Of a stretch of DNA of 64,000 nt, positions 26,702 through 35,730 are shown piece by piece; the first letter of the stretch is position 1; every line of letters begins with the position of its first letter. Under the pieces are notes generated by a model, which worked only from the letters and a program-made list of their open reading frames with translations, searched no databases and had not been told where the DNA came from. Source of the DNA: Pedobacter hartonius (GTDB lineage Bacteria > Bacteroidota > Bacteroidia > Sphingobacteriales > Sphingobacteriaceae); contig NZ_FNRA01000013.1 of assembly GCF_900107535.1 (NCBI RefSeq), positions 1 to 64,000 of the forward strand, in the 5' to 3' direction. A program made the translations under genes and the position numbers.

Positions 26702-27988
26702 ATGACCAATTTTGTTGACGAATTAAGATGGAGAGGCATGTTACATGATATCATGCCCAATGCGGAAGATAAATTAAATGAAGGCATGTGCTCGGGATAT
26801 ATTGGCTTTGATCCTACAGCAGATTCTTTACATGTTGGTCACCTTACTCAGATCATGACGCTCATTCACTTTCAGCATGCCGGCCATAAGCCTTTTGCGC
26901 TGGTTGGCGGGGCAACGGGCATGGTGGGTGACCCCTCGGGTAAGTCGGCCGAGAGGAACCTGCTCAATGAAGAAACCCTGGCCGCCAACCTGGAAGGAAT
27001 AAAAAAGCAGCTGAAACAATTCCTGATCTTTAGTGATGAAGGCAATGGTGCGGTGATGGTGAACAATGCAGACTGGTTTAAGAATTTCAGCTTTCTGGAT
27101 TTTATCAGGGACGTGGGAAAACACATCACTGTAAATTACATGATGGCCAAAGACAGCGTAAAAAAACGTTTGGAAGGAGATACGGGAATGTCGTTCACCG
27201 AATTCAGCTACCAGCTGGTACAGGGATACGATTTCTATTATTTATGGAAAAACTACAACTGTACGATACAAATGGGCGGATCGGACCAGTGGGGAAATAT
27301 TGTGACCGGTACAGAACTGATCAGGAGAAAGGACAGCGGAACGGCCTATGGGATGACCACACAGCTGATCAAAAAATCAGATGGCACCAAGTTCGGCAAA
27401 ACCGAGAGCGGAGCGATATGGCTTAACCCGGAGAAAACTTCGCCTTACAAATTTTACCAGTTCTGGCTGAATGCCACCGATGCTGATGCCAAAATGTGGA
27501 TCCGCATCTTTACCATGATGGGTAAGGAAGAACTGGAAAAACTGGAAGCAGAACATGATGCAGCACCACACCTGAGGATTCTTCAGAAGGCATTGGCTAC
27601 AGATATCACGATCAGGACCCACTCTGAAGCTGCATTGGAAACTGCATTAAAAACCTCTGAATTTTTATTTGGCAACGGCGCGCTGTCGTTTTTGGAAGGC
27701 TTAAGCCATGCGCATGTGCTGGAGATCTTTGAAGGTGTACCACAGTTTGCGGTAAACCGGGAAGAACTTGCCACCGGGATTGATGTAGCTACTTTACTGG
27801 CAGAAAAAACTGCAGTTTTTCCATCAAAAGGAGAGGTGAAGAAAACCATACAGGGTGGCGGGCTGAGTATCAATAAAGAAAAGGTTGCTGAGATCGGAAC
27901 GTTATATGCTACTGCTAACCTGATCGATAACCAATATATTATCGTTCAGAAAGGGAAGAAGAATTATTTCCTGCTGATTGCAGAATAA
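26702..27988 (+). CDS. tyrS: Tyrosyl-tRNA synthetase
   Basis: Class I aminoacyl-tRNA synthetase that charges tRNA-Tyr. The 428-residue protein has HVGH at 44-47 (HIGH box), KFGKT at 230-234 (KMSKS box), GGSDQWGN near residue 192 for tyrosine recognition, and a C-terminal S4-like RNA-binding domain (about 360-428). It is a single gene, divergent from the AcpH-like gene. Confidence 0.97.
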   Translation: MTNFVDELRWRGMLHDIMPNAEDKLNEGMCSGYIGFDPTADSLHVGHLTQIMTLIHFQHAGHKPFALVGGATGMVGDPSGKSAERNLLNEETLAANLEGIKKQLKQFLIFSDEGNGAVMVNNADWFKNFSFLDFIRDVGKHITVNYMMAKDSVKKRLEGDTGMSFTEFSYQLVQGYDFYYLWKNYNCTIQMGGSDQWGNIVTGTELIRRKDSGTAYGMTTQLIKKSDGTKFGKTESGAIWLNPEKTSPYKFYQFWLNATDADAKMWIRIFTMMGKEELEKLEAEHDAAPHLRILQKALATDITIRTHSEAALETALKTSEFLFGNGALSFLEGLSHAHVLEIFEGVPQFAVNREELATGIDVATLLAEKTAVFPSKGEVKKTIQGGGLSINKEKVAEIGTLYATANLIDNQYIIVQKGKKNYFLLIAE

Positions 27989-27998
27989 TAGCGTTAAG

Positions 27999-28023
27999 CG
28001 GGCTGTACTATTGGTATAGCCCG
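27999..28023. terminator. Hairpin between tyrS and the LuxE-like gene
   Basis: A 10-bp stem with one G-U pair (CGGGCTGTAC, 27999-28008, against 28014-28023) lies 11 bases past the tyrS stop. There is no T-run, so termination efficiency is doubtful; it could act for both convergent genes. Confidence 0.5.
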
Positions 28024-28070
28024 TATGGTTTCTCAGTGCGAAAGGGATGGATTCAGCGTGACGCCATCGT

Positions 28071-29054
28071 CTATTGTACCAGGAGGTTACATCCCCTGAT
28101 ATCGGCGTTATCAAAACGTCCCAATACTTCGAAAGATCCATCCGGGAATAAGCGGCCCAGATCCTGGGTAGCGATAAACGAGCAGGAATTGATATTGGCG
28201 AGATCGATCACGTTGATTCCTCCTGTCTGTTGAGAGCTGAGGAGCGTAAGCGGGTCATTGGTATCCCTTAACACGATTTTCATCCAGTTTGGACACTCAA
28301 AAATACCGTTTCCGCTGGAATACGCCTGTGAAAGCAGTTCCGTCATTCCATATTCACTGTGAATGGCATCTACACCAAATCCGCTTTTAAGCAGCTCATG
28401 CAGTTCCTCTCTTACCATTTCTTTTCTCTTGCCTTTCATTCCGCCGGTTTCCATCACAATGAGTTCGGGAAAATCCAGCTGAAAGCTCTCCAGAAAATCG
28501 AGCAGTGCATAGGTAACGCCAATGAGGATCGTTTTTTTTCCTGATTGTTTCAGATGGGCAAGCTTATGGAACAGGTCTTCATGGTTATGAAGGAAATAGC
28601 CACTTTCAAGATTCCGGCTTTGTTTGAGCAGAGCATCTACCATATAGATCAGTGAAGAACCATCTCTTTCCAGATAGGAGGGAAGCAGCGCAAGCAGGCA
28701 GGTGTCTTCTGCTGTACCATAGAACTGTTTAAATGCCCTGTTAAAACTTTCTTCGTACAGCGTGACATCTGTTACGAAATGGCGGCTTTGGGTCTGACCG
28801 GTTGTGCCTGAACTGCTGAAGATAATTTCTTCGCTGTCCGTATTACTTACCACGCGGTGGGTTTTGAAAAAGCTGATGGGCAGATAGGGTATATCCGCCA
28901 GGCTGTTCACCTCCGAAGGATCAATATGCAGGTTGCTGATAAACTGATGATAAGGCGCGCAGTGTGCGGCCTGATGCCTGAATATGGCCATGGCAGCATC
29001 GCTAAACTCGTTTTCAAACTGAATGGAAAAGACTGAAGGAATTGAAATTTTCAC
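28071..29054 (-). CDS. LuxE/PaaK-family acyl-protein synthetase
   Basis: Member of the adenylate-forming LuxE family, which activates a fatty or aromatic acid with ATP and passes it to a cysteine or to CoA. About 327 residues from the GTG at 29054; a TTG at 29069 adds five residues. The ATP-loop motif SSSGTTGQ is near residue 85 and EYGMTELLSQA near residue 237, as in this family. It is the last gene of a minus-strand run with a small membrane protein and penicillin acylase. No lux reductase genes are present, so a role in light emission is unlikely; the substrate is unknown. Confidence 0.75.
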   Translation of the reverse strand: MKISIPSVFSIQFENEFSDAAMAIFRHQAAHCAPYHQFISNLHIDPSEVNSLADIPYLPISFFKTHRVVSNTDSEEIIFSSSGTTGQTQSRHFVTDVTLYEESFNRAFKQFYGTAEDTCLLALLPSYLERDGSSLIYMVDALLKQSRNLESGYFLHNHEDLFHKLAHLKQSGKKTILIGVTYALLDFLESFQLDFPELIVMETGGMKGKRKEMVREELHELLKSGFGVDAIHSEYGMTELLSQAYSSGNGIFECPNWMKIVLRDTNDPLTLLSSQQTGGINVIDLANINSCSFIATQDLGRLFPDGSFEVLGRFDNADIRGCNLLVQ

Positions 29055-29069
29055 GCTGCAAAAATACAA

Positions 29070-29426
29070 TTAAAGTTTTGTATTCGATTGATTAGCCAGC
29101 ACTGCTTTTCGGAAATGGTAACCGCAAAATCCACTCAGGCCGGCTGTAAAGCCACCTACCAGGCTTGAAAGCACAAGGATCCACCACCACGCCTGCAGGC
29201 CAAACAGCTGGGCTACACGTGTTACAAGGAGGTTGTGATTGGGCAGCGTTTTGTACAGTGCCATTGCTGTCCATAAAACAAGGATGGCTAAAAATGGGTG
29301 CCATAAGGCCACCTTACCCGTTTTTCCGATCAGGCCGCAGGTTGCAAAAGATATCATAACGATGATCCACCAGGGCAGTACCAGTTGAAGTAAAAAAGAA
29401 GCGATCAGTATAACAAGAAAAACCAT
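29070..29426 (-). CDS. Small three-helix membrane protein of unknown function
   Basis: A 118-residue hydrophobic protein with membrane segments near residues 3-33, 42-58 and 78-100. I do not recognise a named family. It starts 3 bases after the penicillin acylase stop and abuts the LuxE-like gene, so the three are likely one operon. A decayed paralogue exists at 32007-32256, in the same order behind an acylase remnant, which indicates that the two genes were duplicated as a unit. Confidence 0.75.
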   Translation of the reverse strand: MVFLVILIASFLLQLVLPWWIIVMISFATCGLIGKTGKVALWHPFLAILVLWTAMALYKTLPNHNLLVTRVAQLFGLQAWWWILVLSSLVGGFTAGLSGFCGYHFRKAVLANQSNTKL

Positions 29427-29429
29427 GTG

Positions 29430-31871
29430 TTATTTTTTTGAGATTGTCAGATGAGAAATAATCTTCCCGCTGGTATCGGCGGCAGAAGACATGAGGTAGA
29501 GGTCATACAATTTGCCGCTGGCCCAGGTGCTGATCATGTCATCATAAAAAGGGCTTCCGGGATTGCCGGACTGTCCACCGGGAAATACGCCATGTCCTTT
29601 GGGCCTTTTGCCCAATTCAACAACCATTCTCCATGAGGGGCCATTGGCTCCACTCAGTGCGTTGATCGTACCCTTGCCACCATTGGTCATCAATGTCCCG
29701 GAGCCGAAACCCTGGAGATTCAGCAGGTGCGGTACATGCGTCTGCCTGAGGTTGGCCCATTCCCATGGTTTACCTATGGGGCCAAATTTCCTTTCCAGGC
29801 TATCACAAGCATATTTGAGGGACTCGTTCACCAGATCGTCAAGGGTTTCTTTTGCAGGGGTGCTGACGTTATCAAACCATTTGGAACCGGGATCTTTCAG
29901 GATCAGCTCAACGGTACGGTCCCTGGAGGGGTATTGCATAGGAGCGCCCTTACCGGCAAATTCATCATCCCATATATCGAAGAATAAACGTTTTGTCCAT
30001 AATTCAAAAACACTTGCCCCTACAGCCCTTGCAGTATAGGATCTGTTCCATTTACCCAGGATGTCAAAGGCCTCTTTCTGGGTGGCATTCAGTTTCCCTG
30101 GTGATACTCTGGAGAGCAGCGCAGGCAGGATATCTTGTGCAAAGATGCTGTAACTGTCGGTCTGCATTACCGTTATACTGTCAGCTGTTGCTTTATTCAT
30201 CGCAGTCAGCCTGTCATTGATCCTTTTTCCCCTTTCATAAGAGCCAAACTGCCAGTTGATATAATAGGGGTAGCTCTGGTCTGTGGACGACTGGTTGGCC
30301 GAGCTGACAAAATTCCTTGGAGGATTTTTCACGGTGGGGTTCTGTGCTGCGGGAATCCATCCCTGCCAGTCATCCCGGGAACTGGTGCCGTCCAGGATGA
30401 ATTTGCCCTGGTCTTTATATTTTAAGGGGAATTTACCGTTGGCTGTGATGGCAATATCATTATCTGCCGAGGCGAAGATGAAATTTTGCGCCGGTGCGGT
30501 ATAATAGGTTAATGCTTTTCTGTAATCTGTATAATTTTTGCCCCGGTTAAGGTAATAGAAAGTCATCAGTTCATTAGACTCATCATGTGCAATCCAGCGT
30601 AGTGCCGTGCCTACAGGTACATTGTCTGACAGTCTTACCGGCTTTGCCGGCTTATGAAAGTATACCACGGGCCCATGATGGGTGTAGACTACCGTGTCTG
30701 TTTCGTTTTTGCCACCGCGAACCCTGATCACTTCCAGCCTTTTACTGGTGTTCTTCCATTGGCTATCGTACCAGTACTGCTGATGTGAGCTGTCCTTAAA
30801 TTTGATCTGGTAGTAATCCAGGATATCTGCATCAACGTTGGTTACGCCCCAGGCGGTACGGTCATTAAAACCGATGACGATGCCGGGTGCGCCTGGCAGT
30901 GATACGCCGTAGGCATTTAAGCCGGGGGCATTCAGCTGGATCTGGTACCAGACAGAAGGTAAGGTTAAATTTAAATGAGGATCATTGGCAAGGATGGGAT
31001 AACCGGAGGCAGTTTTTGTACCGGATAGTGCCCAGTTATTGCTTCCTATGCCATCTTCCAGGATATTGGTGCGGACTTTTCCGGTTTTGATCTCCGGAGA
31101 TGAAGCTGGTGGGGAGGGAACAGGAAGCGGCTTGAAATTCCATGAAGTTCCGGCAGGTATGATCGGATCTTCTCTGTATGGATAATCCGGGAACAGGTCT
31201 GCCGTTACTTCAGGGCCAAATTTCTTTATGATATTGGTCATGTAAAATTCTGTGGAGCCCATAGCCAGGGTGGCGGACATCTGTTTGAGCAGCAGTGCGC
31301 ATTTTAACGGTGTCCAGTCCTCAGGTTTAAAATCCAGAAGTTTATATTCCAGGGGGATTTGTGCAGCAGAGAGGGAGTGAATATATGCATTGATACCATC
31401 GGTATAGGCATTGATCATGGCACGCGATTTCGGATCGGCCATCATGCCCCTGAGGGAGTTTTCGGCGCCGTAAACCATACCTATCCTGCGCTGGTATTTG
31501 TCAAGCTCAATTGCTTTGTTTCCCACTACCTCAGAGATTCTTCCGGCGGCATAGCGCGTTTGAAAATCCATCTGGAACAGGCGGTTCATCGCAGTAACAT
31601 AACCCTGCGCAAAATATACATCATGATCATTTTTGGCAAAAATATGGGGAATCAGTCTGTCATCATAAACAATATCTACAGCTTCATTAGTCCCTTTTAG
31701 TGCAAGGGAATTGTTTTTTTTCGTTTGGAGCCTTTCTGCATTTTGCCAGAACCCCGTAAAAGGATTGAGGAATTTGAGGAGAGGCAGGAGGTTGCCAAAT
31801 TTAGTGTTCAGGGCAAAGACCAGTAAAACAGGTATAATGACGCAAATCAATGCTTTTAATTTGTTCCTCAT
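29430..31871 (-). CDS. Penicillin acylase family protein (Ntn hydrolase)
   Basis: N-terminal-nucleophile amidohydrolase of the penicillin G/AHL acylase family, made as a precursor and cut before a serine. From Met at 31871 it has 813 residues: an N-terminal membrane or signal segment (about 8-25), an alpha-chain region, a spacer and the beta-chain starting at the G/SNNWALSG site (Ser277). HPPRNF-like and NP segments of the beta chain are intact. An upstream in-frame start at 31943 exists, but the decayed paralogue also begins at the equivalent of 31871, which supports this start. It is probably periplasmic. Possible substrates are N-acyl homoserine lactones, N-acyl amino acids or beta-lactams; the sequence does not decide. 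Confidence 0.88.
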   Translation of the reverse strand: MRNKLKALICVIIPVLLVFALNTKFGNLLPLLKFLNPFTGFWQNAERLQTKKNNSLALKGTNEAVDIVYDDRLIPHIFAKNDHDVYFAQGYVTAMNRLFQMDFQTRYAAGRISEVVGNKAIELDKYQRRIGMVYGAENSLRGMMADPKSRAMINAYTDGINAYIHSLSAAQIPLEYKLLDFKPEDWTPLKCALLLKQMSATLAMGSTEFYMTNIIKKFGPEVTADLFPDYPYREDPIIPAGTSWNFKPLPVPSPPASSPEIKTGKVRTNILEDGIGSNNWALSGTKTASGYPILANDPHLNLTLPSVWYQIQLNAPGLNAYGVSLPGAPGIVIGFNDRTAWGVTNVDADILDYYQIKFKDSSHQQYWYDSQWKNTSKRLEVIRVRGGKNETDTVVYTHHGPVVYFHKPAKPVRLSDNVPVGTALRWIAHDESNELMTFYYLNRGKNYTDYRKALTYYTAPAQNFIFASADNDIAITANGKFPLKYKDQGKFILDGTSSRDDWQGWIPAAQNPTVKNPPRNFVSSANQSSTDQSYPYYINWQFGSYERGKRINDRLTAMNKATADSITVMQTDSYSIFAQDILPALLSRVSPGKLNATQKEAFDILGKWNRSYTARAVGASVFELWTKRLFFDIWDDEFAGKGAPMQYPSRDRTVELILKDPGSKWFDNVSTPAKETLDDLVNESLKYACDSLERKFGPIGKPWEWANLRQTHVPHLLNLQGFGSGTLMTNGGKGTINALSGANGPSWRMVVELGKRPKGHGVFPGGQSGNPGSPFYDDMISTWASGKLYDLYLMSSAADTSGKIISHLTISKK

Positions 31872-32006
31872 ATGGGTTTTAAATTCGCTGTTTTCAATGG
31901 ATACAATTGATGTTGTACCATATGGCAATTTAAGATAAAACAAGAGAAGTTGTTTAAAAAAATAAGGAATTTCAGAAATGTGATTTTATTCGCATCAGGT
32001 CTCTTT

Positions 32007-32256
32007 TCAGCGCTTCAATGTGTTCCTGAACTTATAGCCGCTAAATCCGCCAACGGCGGCTGGAATTCCTCCTGAAACCACAGTAATCAGTAAGATGATC
32101 AGCCATGATTTTAATCAGAATATCCCGGTTATATGGGTAACAAGAAGATGATGATTAGGAAATGTCTTAAATAAGGCGGTTGCCGTCCACAGCACTACAG
32201 TGGCAAGGAAAGGCTGCCAGATGGAAGCTTTTATTGCTTTGGCCGGCATAGCGCAG
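32007..32256 (-). pseudogene. Remnant of a paralogue of the 118-residue membrane protein
   Basis: Read on the minus strand, this stretch encodes a protein aligning to residues 30-115 of the gene at 29070: shared blocks are W-x-PFLA, LWTA-ALxKTxPNHxLLVT and GGFSGY. An in-frame TGA at 32115-32117 interrupts it, and residues 1-29 are missing because the sequence is joined directly to an acylase fragment near 32256. It ends at a TGA at 32007. Clearly non-functional. Confidence 0.85.
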
Positions 32257-32494
32257 GATCAGTTTTTCGCTGCGGTCTCTTGAAGGGAAGATCAGGGGTG
32301 CCGAAGAGCTAAACTCATCATTCCAGATGTCGAAGAACAGGCGGTTAGTCCAAAATTCAAACAGGCCTGGTGCGATGGAATTTGCGGTATAGAAATTTGA
32401 GAATAGGGGGTATTTTTCCGAATTTTGTATTCAAAGCAAAGACCAGCAGGTCAGGTATGATGATCCAGATCAGGGCTAAAAATTTTTGTTTCAT
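32257..32494 (-). pseudogene. Remnant of a second penicillin acylase gene
   Basis: The minus strand begins MKQKFLALIWIIIP and continues LLVFALNTKFG, matching the start of the intact acylase, then near 32390 jumps frame to a segment matching the beta-chain block YTA ... FE-WT-RLFFDIW-DEF ... PSRDR. Compared with the intact gene, about 575 residues in the middle and the last 155 are deleted. It is followed on the same strand by the membrane protein remnant, the same order as in the intact pair. Confidence 0.88.
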
Positions 32495-32611
32495 CATGTT
32501 CGGATATAGTCTGAATTAAACACATACCAATTTACGCTGCATTTCAGTGAAAAGTCCTCCCCAAAAACGGGGGTTATTGGGAAAATTATTTATTATCTGA
32601 GCTTTGGTAGT

Positions 32612-32619
32612 TACGTTTG
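32612..32619 (+). promoter_or_regulatory. -7 box TACGTTTG upstream of the TonB receptor gene
   Basis: An exact TAnnTTTG match 29 bases before ATG 32649. It lies just inside the longer possible reading frame that starts at TTG 32604, which argues for the ATG as the true start. Confidence 0.45.
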
Positions 32620-32648
32620 TAGATATTTTTTTACGTAAACCAATTCCA

Positions 32649-35480
32649 ATGATAAAATGTCTACTTAAATTACAGATTTGTGTTAGTCTGCTTTGTTTTG
32701 CCGGCCTTGCCCATGCACAATCTACAAAAATCAGCGGTTATGTTGCCGACAAGGCTACTCGCGAGCCCATCTCTGGTGCAGGAATAAGTATTAAAGGGAC
32801 ATCCTTTGTGACCAGGACCGATGCGCAGGGCAAGTTTTACCTGGATATCGACAGGAAACCCCCGCTGAGGCTGGTTGTCTCATTTATCGGATATGCATCT
32901 GAAGAGCGTACGGTCACGGGGAGTAAGGATAATATCACCATAGAGCTGGAAACTGCTGCTTTATTGGGCCAGGAAGTGGTGATCTCGGCATCAAGGTTAC
33001 CCGAACGGATACTGGAATCACCGGTTTCCATCGAGCGCATAGGTGCTGCGGCCATCAAAGAAACTCCCGGGATCTCTTTTTATGACGCACTGAATAATAT
33101 CAAAGGAGTGGAGGTAAGTACCCAGAGCTTAACATTTAAATCAGTCACTACCAGGGGATTCAATGCGACGGGAAACTTCAGGTTTAACCAATTTGTTGAT
33201 GGTATGGATAACCAGGCGCCGGGATTGAATTTTGCAATTGGCAATATTATTGGCATGTCAGACCTGGATGTGGATAATGTAGAGTTGCTGCCCGGTGCTT
33301 CTTCTGCGTTATATGGCGCAGGAGGCATCAACGGAACTTTACTGATGACCTCTAAGAACCCGTTCCAGTACCAGGGGGTGAGCTTTCAGTTTAAACGTGG
33401 GATCAATCATGTGAATGATGACAATTCATCCGTGCAGCCCTTTGACCAGCTGGATGTACGCCTGGCAAAATCCTGGAACAATAAGTTTGGGATAAAGACC
33501 ACATTTTCTTTTTTACAGGCGAAGGACTGGATTGCGAATAATAACAGCAACTATGACCCCGTTTCGAGGACGGTAAAACCCGGAGACAGAAATTCTGATC
33601 CCAATTATAATGGCGTAAATGTATATGGGGATGAGGTGAGCCAGAATGTGAGAAACGTTGCCCAGGCAGTACTTGGTGCCGGGCAGAGTGCCTTTATTAA
33701 GCAGTATGGCGATGCTACCGGCGGGATGGTTCCCAGTCAGGAACAGATTAATGGCTTTTTAAGTACCAATCCTCAAACCTCCCCCTTCTATGCAGGGATC
33801 AATACGCCAGGCCTGTTGCCCAATGAAAATGTATCCCGGACGGGATACAACGAACGCGATCTGGCAGATTATAACGCACAGTCGCTGAAAACATCAACAG
33901 CAGTGTATTATAAGTTTAACAAAACCATAGAAGCCATTGCACAGGCCAACTGGGGGAAAGGAACATCCTTGTACACCGGTTCGGACCGCTATGCGATACG
34001 TAATTTTATTATCGGCCAGTATAAACTGGAGTTAAAAGGGGAAGATTTTTTCCTGAGGGGGTATACTACACAGGAGCGTTCTGGTGATTCCTACATCACC
34101 TCTATCCTGGGCAGTTATATCAACGAACAATCCAAAGCCTCGCAGCAATGGTTTCCTGAATATGTAGGGAATTATATAGGGGCCAAACTAACCCCTGGTG
34201 TTACAGATGCGCAGGCAAGTGCCATTGCCCGTGCAGAGGCAGACAAAGGAAGGTTTGAACCGGGATCACCTGCTTTTGAAACTGCAAAAAATAGGATTAT
34301 AAACAATACGATCAGTTCTGGAACAGGGGCCAGGTTTAACGATAAAACCAACTTGTACCACTATGAAGGCATGTACAATTTCAGCAACCTGCTGAACAAT
34401 GTACTGGAATTGCAGGTGGGTGGCTCTTTCAGAAAGTACCAGCTAAGATCGGCAGGAACTATTTTTGACGATCTGGACCGTAAGATCAGTATCGATGAGT
34501 TTGGTGCCTTTACGCAAATAGGGAAAAGGTTCTTTAATGATAAACTCAAATTGAGCGCAGCTGGGAGATATGATAAAAGTGAAAATTTTGACGGGCGCTT
34601 TACCCCAAGGTTCACTGCAGTATATACCGTTGCGCCAAACCACTACCTCAGGGCTTCTTACCAAACCGGTTTCCGCAATCCAACTACGCATAACCAGTAC
34701 CTGAACCTGGCTGCAGGCGGCGGATCAATACGGTTGATCGGTGGCCTGCCGGAACTGCTCAACAAATATCAGCTGTATACCAACGTACCCTACACGGCAG
34801 CAAGTTATAGTGCATTCCTGAATTCAAACGCCATAGGTATGCCAGATCCCGGTCTTCTGCAGAAATATAACTTTGATCCGAAAGGAATAAAGCCTGAAAC
34901 TGTACAGGCATATGAAATTGGTTACAAGGCTTTGTTAGTTGATAACCTGCTGCTGGATACCTATGTTTACTACAATTCGTATGAAAACTTTATATCCGAA
35001 ATACAGGTTTACCAGAATAACGGGGAAGACTTTACTAGTTTTAGTGTGCCTGTGAATGCACATGGTAAGGTGAAAACCTATGGAGGAGCGGTCGGGCTTG
35101 ATTACCTGATCGGTAAATACAATGTGAGCGGAAACGTGTCCTACAACAATATCGATGATCTGCCTAACGATTATCTGAACGATTTCAATACACCGAAGTA
35201 CCGTTTTAACCTGGGGCTGGGCAATAAGAATATTGTGAAAAATGTAGGATTTAATGTAGCCTACCGCTGGCAGGGGTCTTATTTCTGGAATTCTCCATTT
35301 ATATCGGGGCCTGTACCTTCGTATGGAACGGTTGATGCACAGGTTAACCTGAAGATTCCCTCGGTAGATTCGATGATTAAAATCGGTGGTACAAATCTGT
35401 TAAATAAGTATTATATCACCTCCTATGGTGATCCTGCAGTAGGTGCGCTGTATTACATTTCATATGGCTTTAATCTTTAA
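32649..35480 (+). CDS. TonB-dependent outer membrane receptor with carboxypeptidase-like N-domain
   Basis: A 943-residue outer-membrane transporter driven by TonB. It has a signal peptide ending in AHAQS (about residue 24), a CarboxypepD_reg-like domain (about 28-110), a plug domain (about 120-230, with DVDNVELLPGASSALYGAGGINGTLLM) and a 22-strand barrel to the C-terminus, ending in aromatic-rich strands. There is no SusD partner beside it, so it does not look like a SusC-type glycan system. The ligand is unknown; iron chelates, vitamins or peptides are all possible. ATG 32649 fits the signal peptide. Confidence 0.92.
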   Translation: MIKCLLKLQICVSLLCFAGLAHAQSTKISGYVADKATREPISGAGISIKGTSFVTRTDAQGKFYLDIDRKPPLRLVVSFIGYASEERTVTGSKDNITIELETAALLGQEVVISASRLPERILESPVSIERIGAAAIKETPGISFYDALNNIKGVEVSTQSLTFKSVTTRGFNATGNFRFNQFVDGMDNQAPGLNFAIGNIIGMSDLDVDNVELLPGASSALYGAGGINGTLLMTSKNPFQYQGVSFQFKRGINHVNDDNSSVQPFDQLDVRLAKSWNNKFGIKTTFSFLQAKDWIANNNSNYDPVSRTVKPGDRNSDPNYNGVNVYGDEVSQNVRNVAQAVLGAGQSAFIKQYGDATGGMVPSQEQINGFLSTNPQTSPFYAGINTPGLLPNENVSRTGYNERDLADYNAQSLKTSTAVYYKFNKTIEAIAQANWGKGTSLYTGSDRYAIRNFIIGQYKLELKGEDFFLRGYTTQERSGDSYITSILGSYINEQSKASQQWFPEYVGNYIGAKLTPGVTDAQASAIARAEADKGRFEPGSPAFETAKNRIINNTISSGTGARFNDKTNLYHYEGMYNFSNLLNNVLELQVGGSFRKYQLRSAGTIFDDLDRKISIDEFGAFTQIGKRFFNDKLKLSAAGRYDKSENFDGRFTPRFTAVYTVAPNHYLRASYQTGFRNPTTHNQYLNLAAGGGSIRLIGGLPELLNKYQLYTNVPYTAASYSAFLNSNAIGMPDPGLLQKYNFDPKGIKPETVQAYEIGYKALLVDNLLLDTYVYYNSYENFISEIQVYQNNGEDFTSFSVPVNAHGKVKTYGGAVGLDYLIGKYNVSGNVSYNNIDDLPNDYLNDFNTPKYRFNLGLGNKNIVKNVGFNVAYRWQGSYFWNSPFISGPVPSYGTVDAQVNLKIPSVDSMIKIGGTNLLNKYYITSYGDPAVGALYYISYGFNL

Positions 35481-35730
35481 TTGCAGGATATTCAGCCCGG
35501 AAATATAGGTGATGTTTATCTTTCAATCTTTAACCAGCACTGAACCGGTGATTTCGCAGGAGGATACTTATACGTACGGAGGTGTTCTGCTCAAAGCTGT
35601 TGAAGTCATTACCCATTCAAAAACACTTTAAACCAACAATACCCAGCGGGATGGATGATTGTCCAGCCGCCGGGTATTTTCATTTGAGGCATTAATTGTA
35701 ATTAGTTTTTCATTGAAAGTAATGAAGACC
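35481..35730. other. Gap after the TonB receptor, with a short unrecognised reading frame
   Basis: A 39-codon open frame (35512-35631, plus strand) reads MFIFQS...HSKTL and could be a gene remnant, but I recognise nothing in it. A long imperfect hairpin with AATACCC/GGGTATT base arms (35638-35678) and a T-rich tail follows and probably ends transcription from the receptor gene. Confidence 0.4.
35638..35680 (+). terminator. Terminator-like hairpin
   Basis: The outer arms AATACCC and GGGTATT, an inner GCGG/CCGC pair set and TTTT after the stem suggest an intrinsic terminator in the gap between convergent genes. Confidence 0.55.

Noticed and set aside
28071..29054. Bioluminescence operon suggested by the LuxE-like gene
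   Set aside because: No luciferase, reductase or thioesterase genes are present; LuxE-like proteins are common outside light-producing bacteria.
29059..29066. TATTTTTG on the minus strand as a promoter for the LuxE-like gene
   Set aside because: Only about 5 bases separate it from the GTG start, so transcription would begin inside the gene; cotranscription with the upstream genes is more likely.
35512..35631. A 39-codon open frame after the TonB receptor gene
   Set aside because: No recognisable family and no clear expression signals, so it is listed only as content of the gap.
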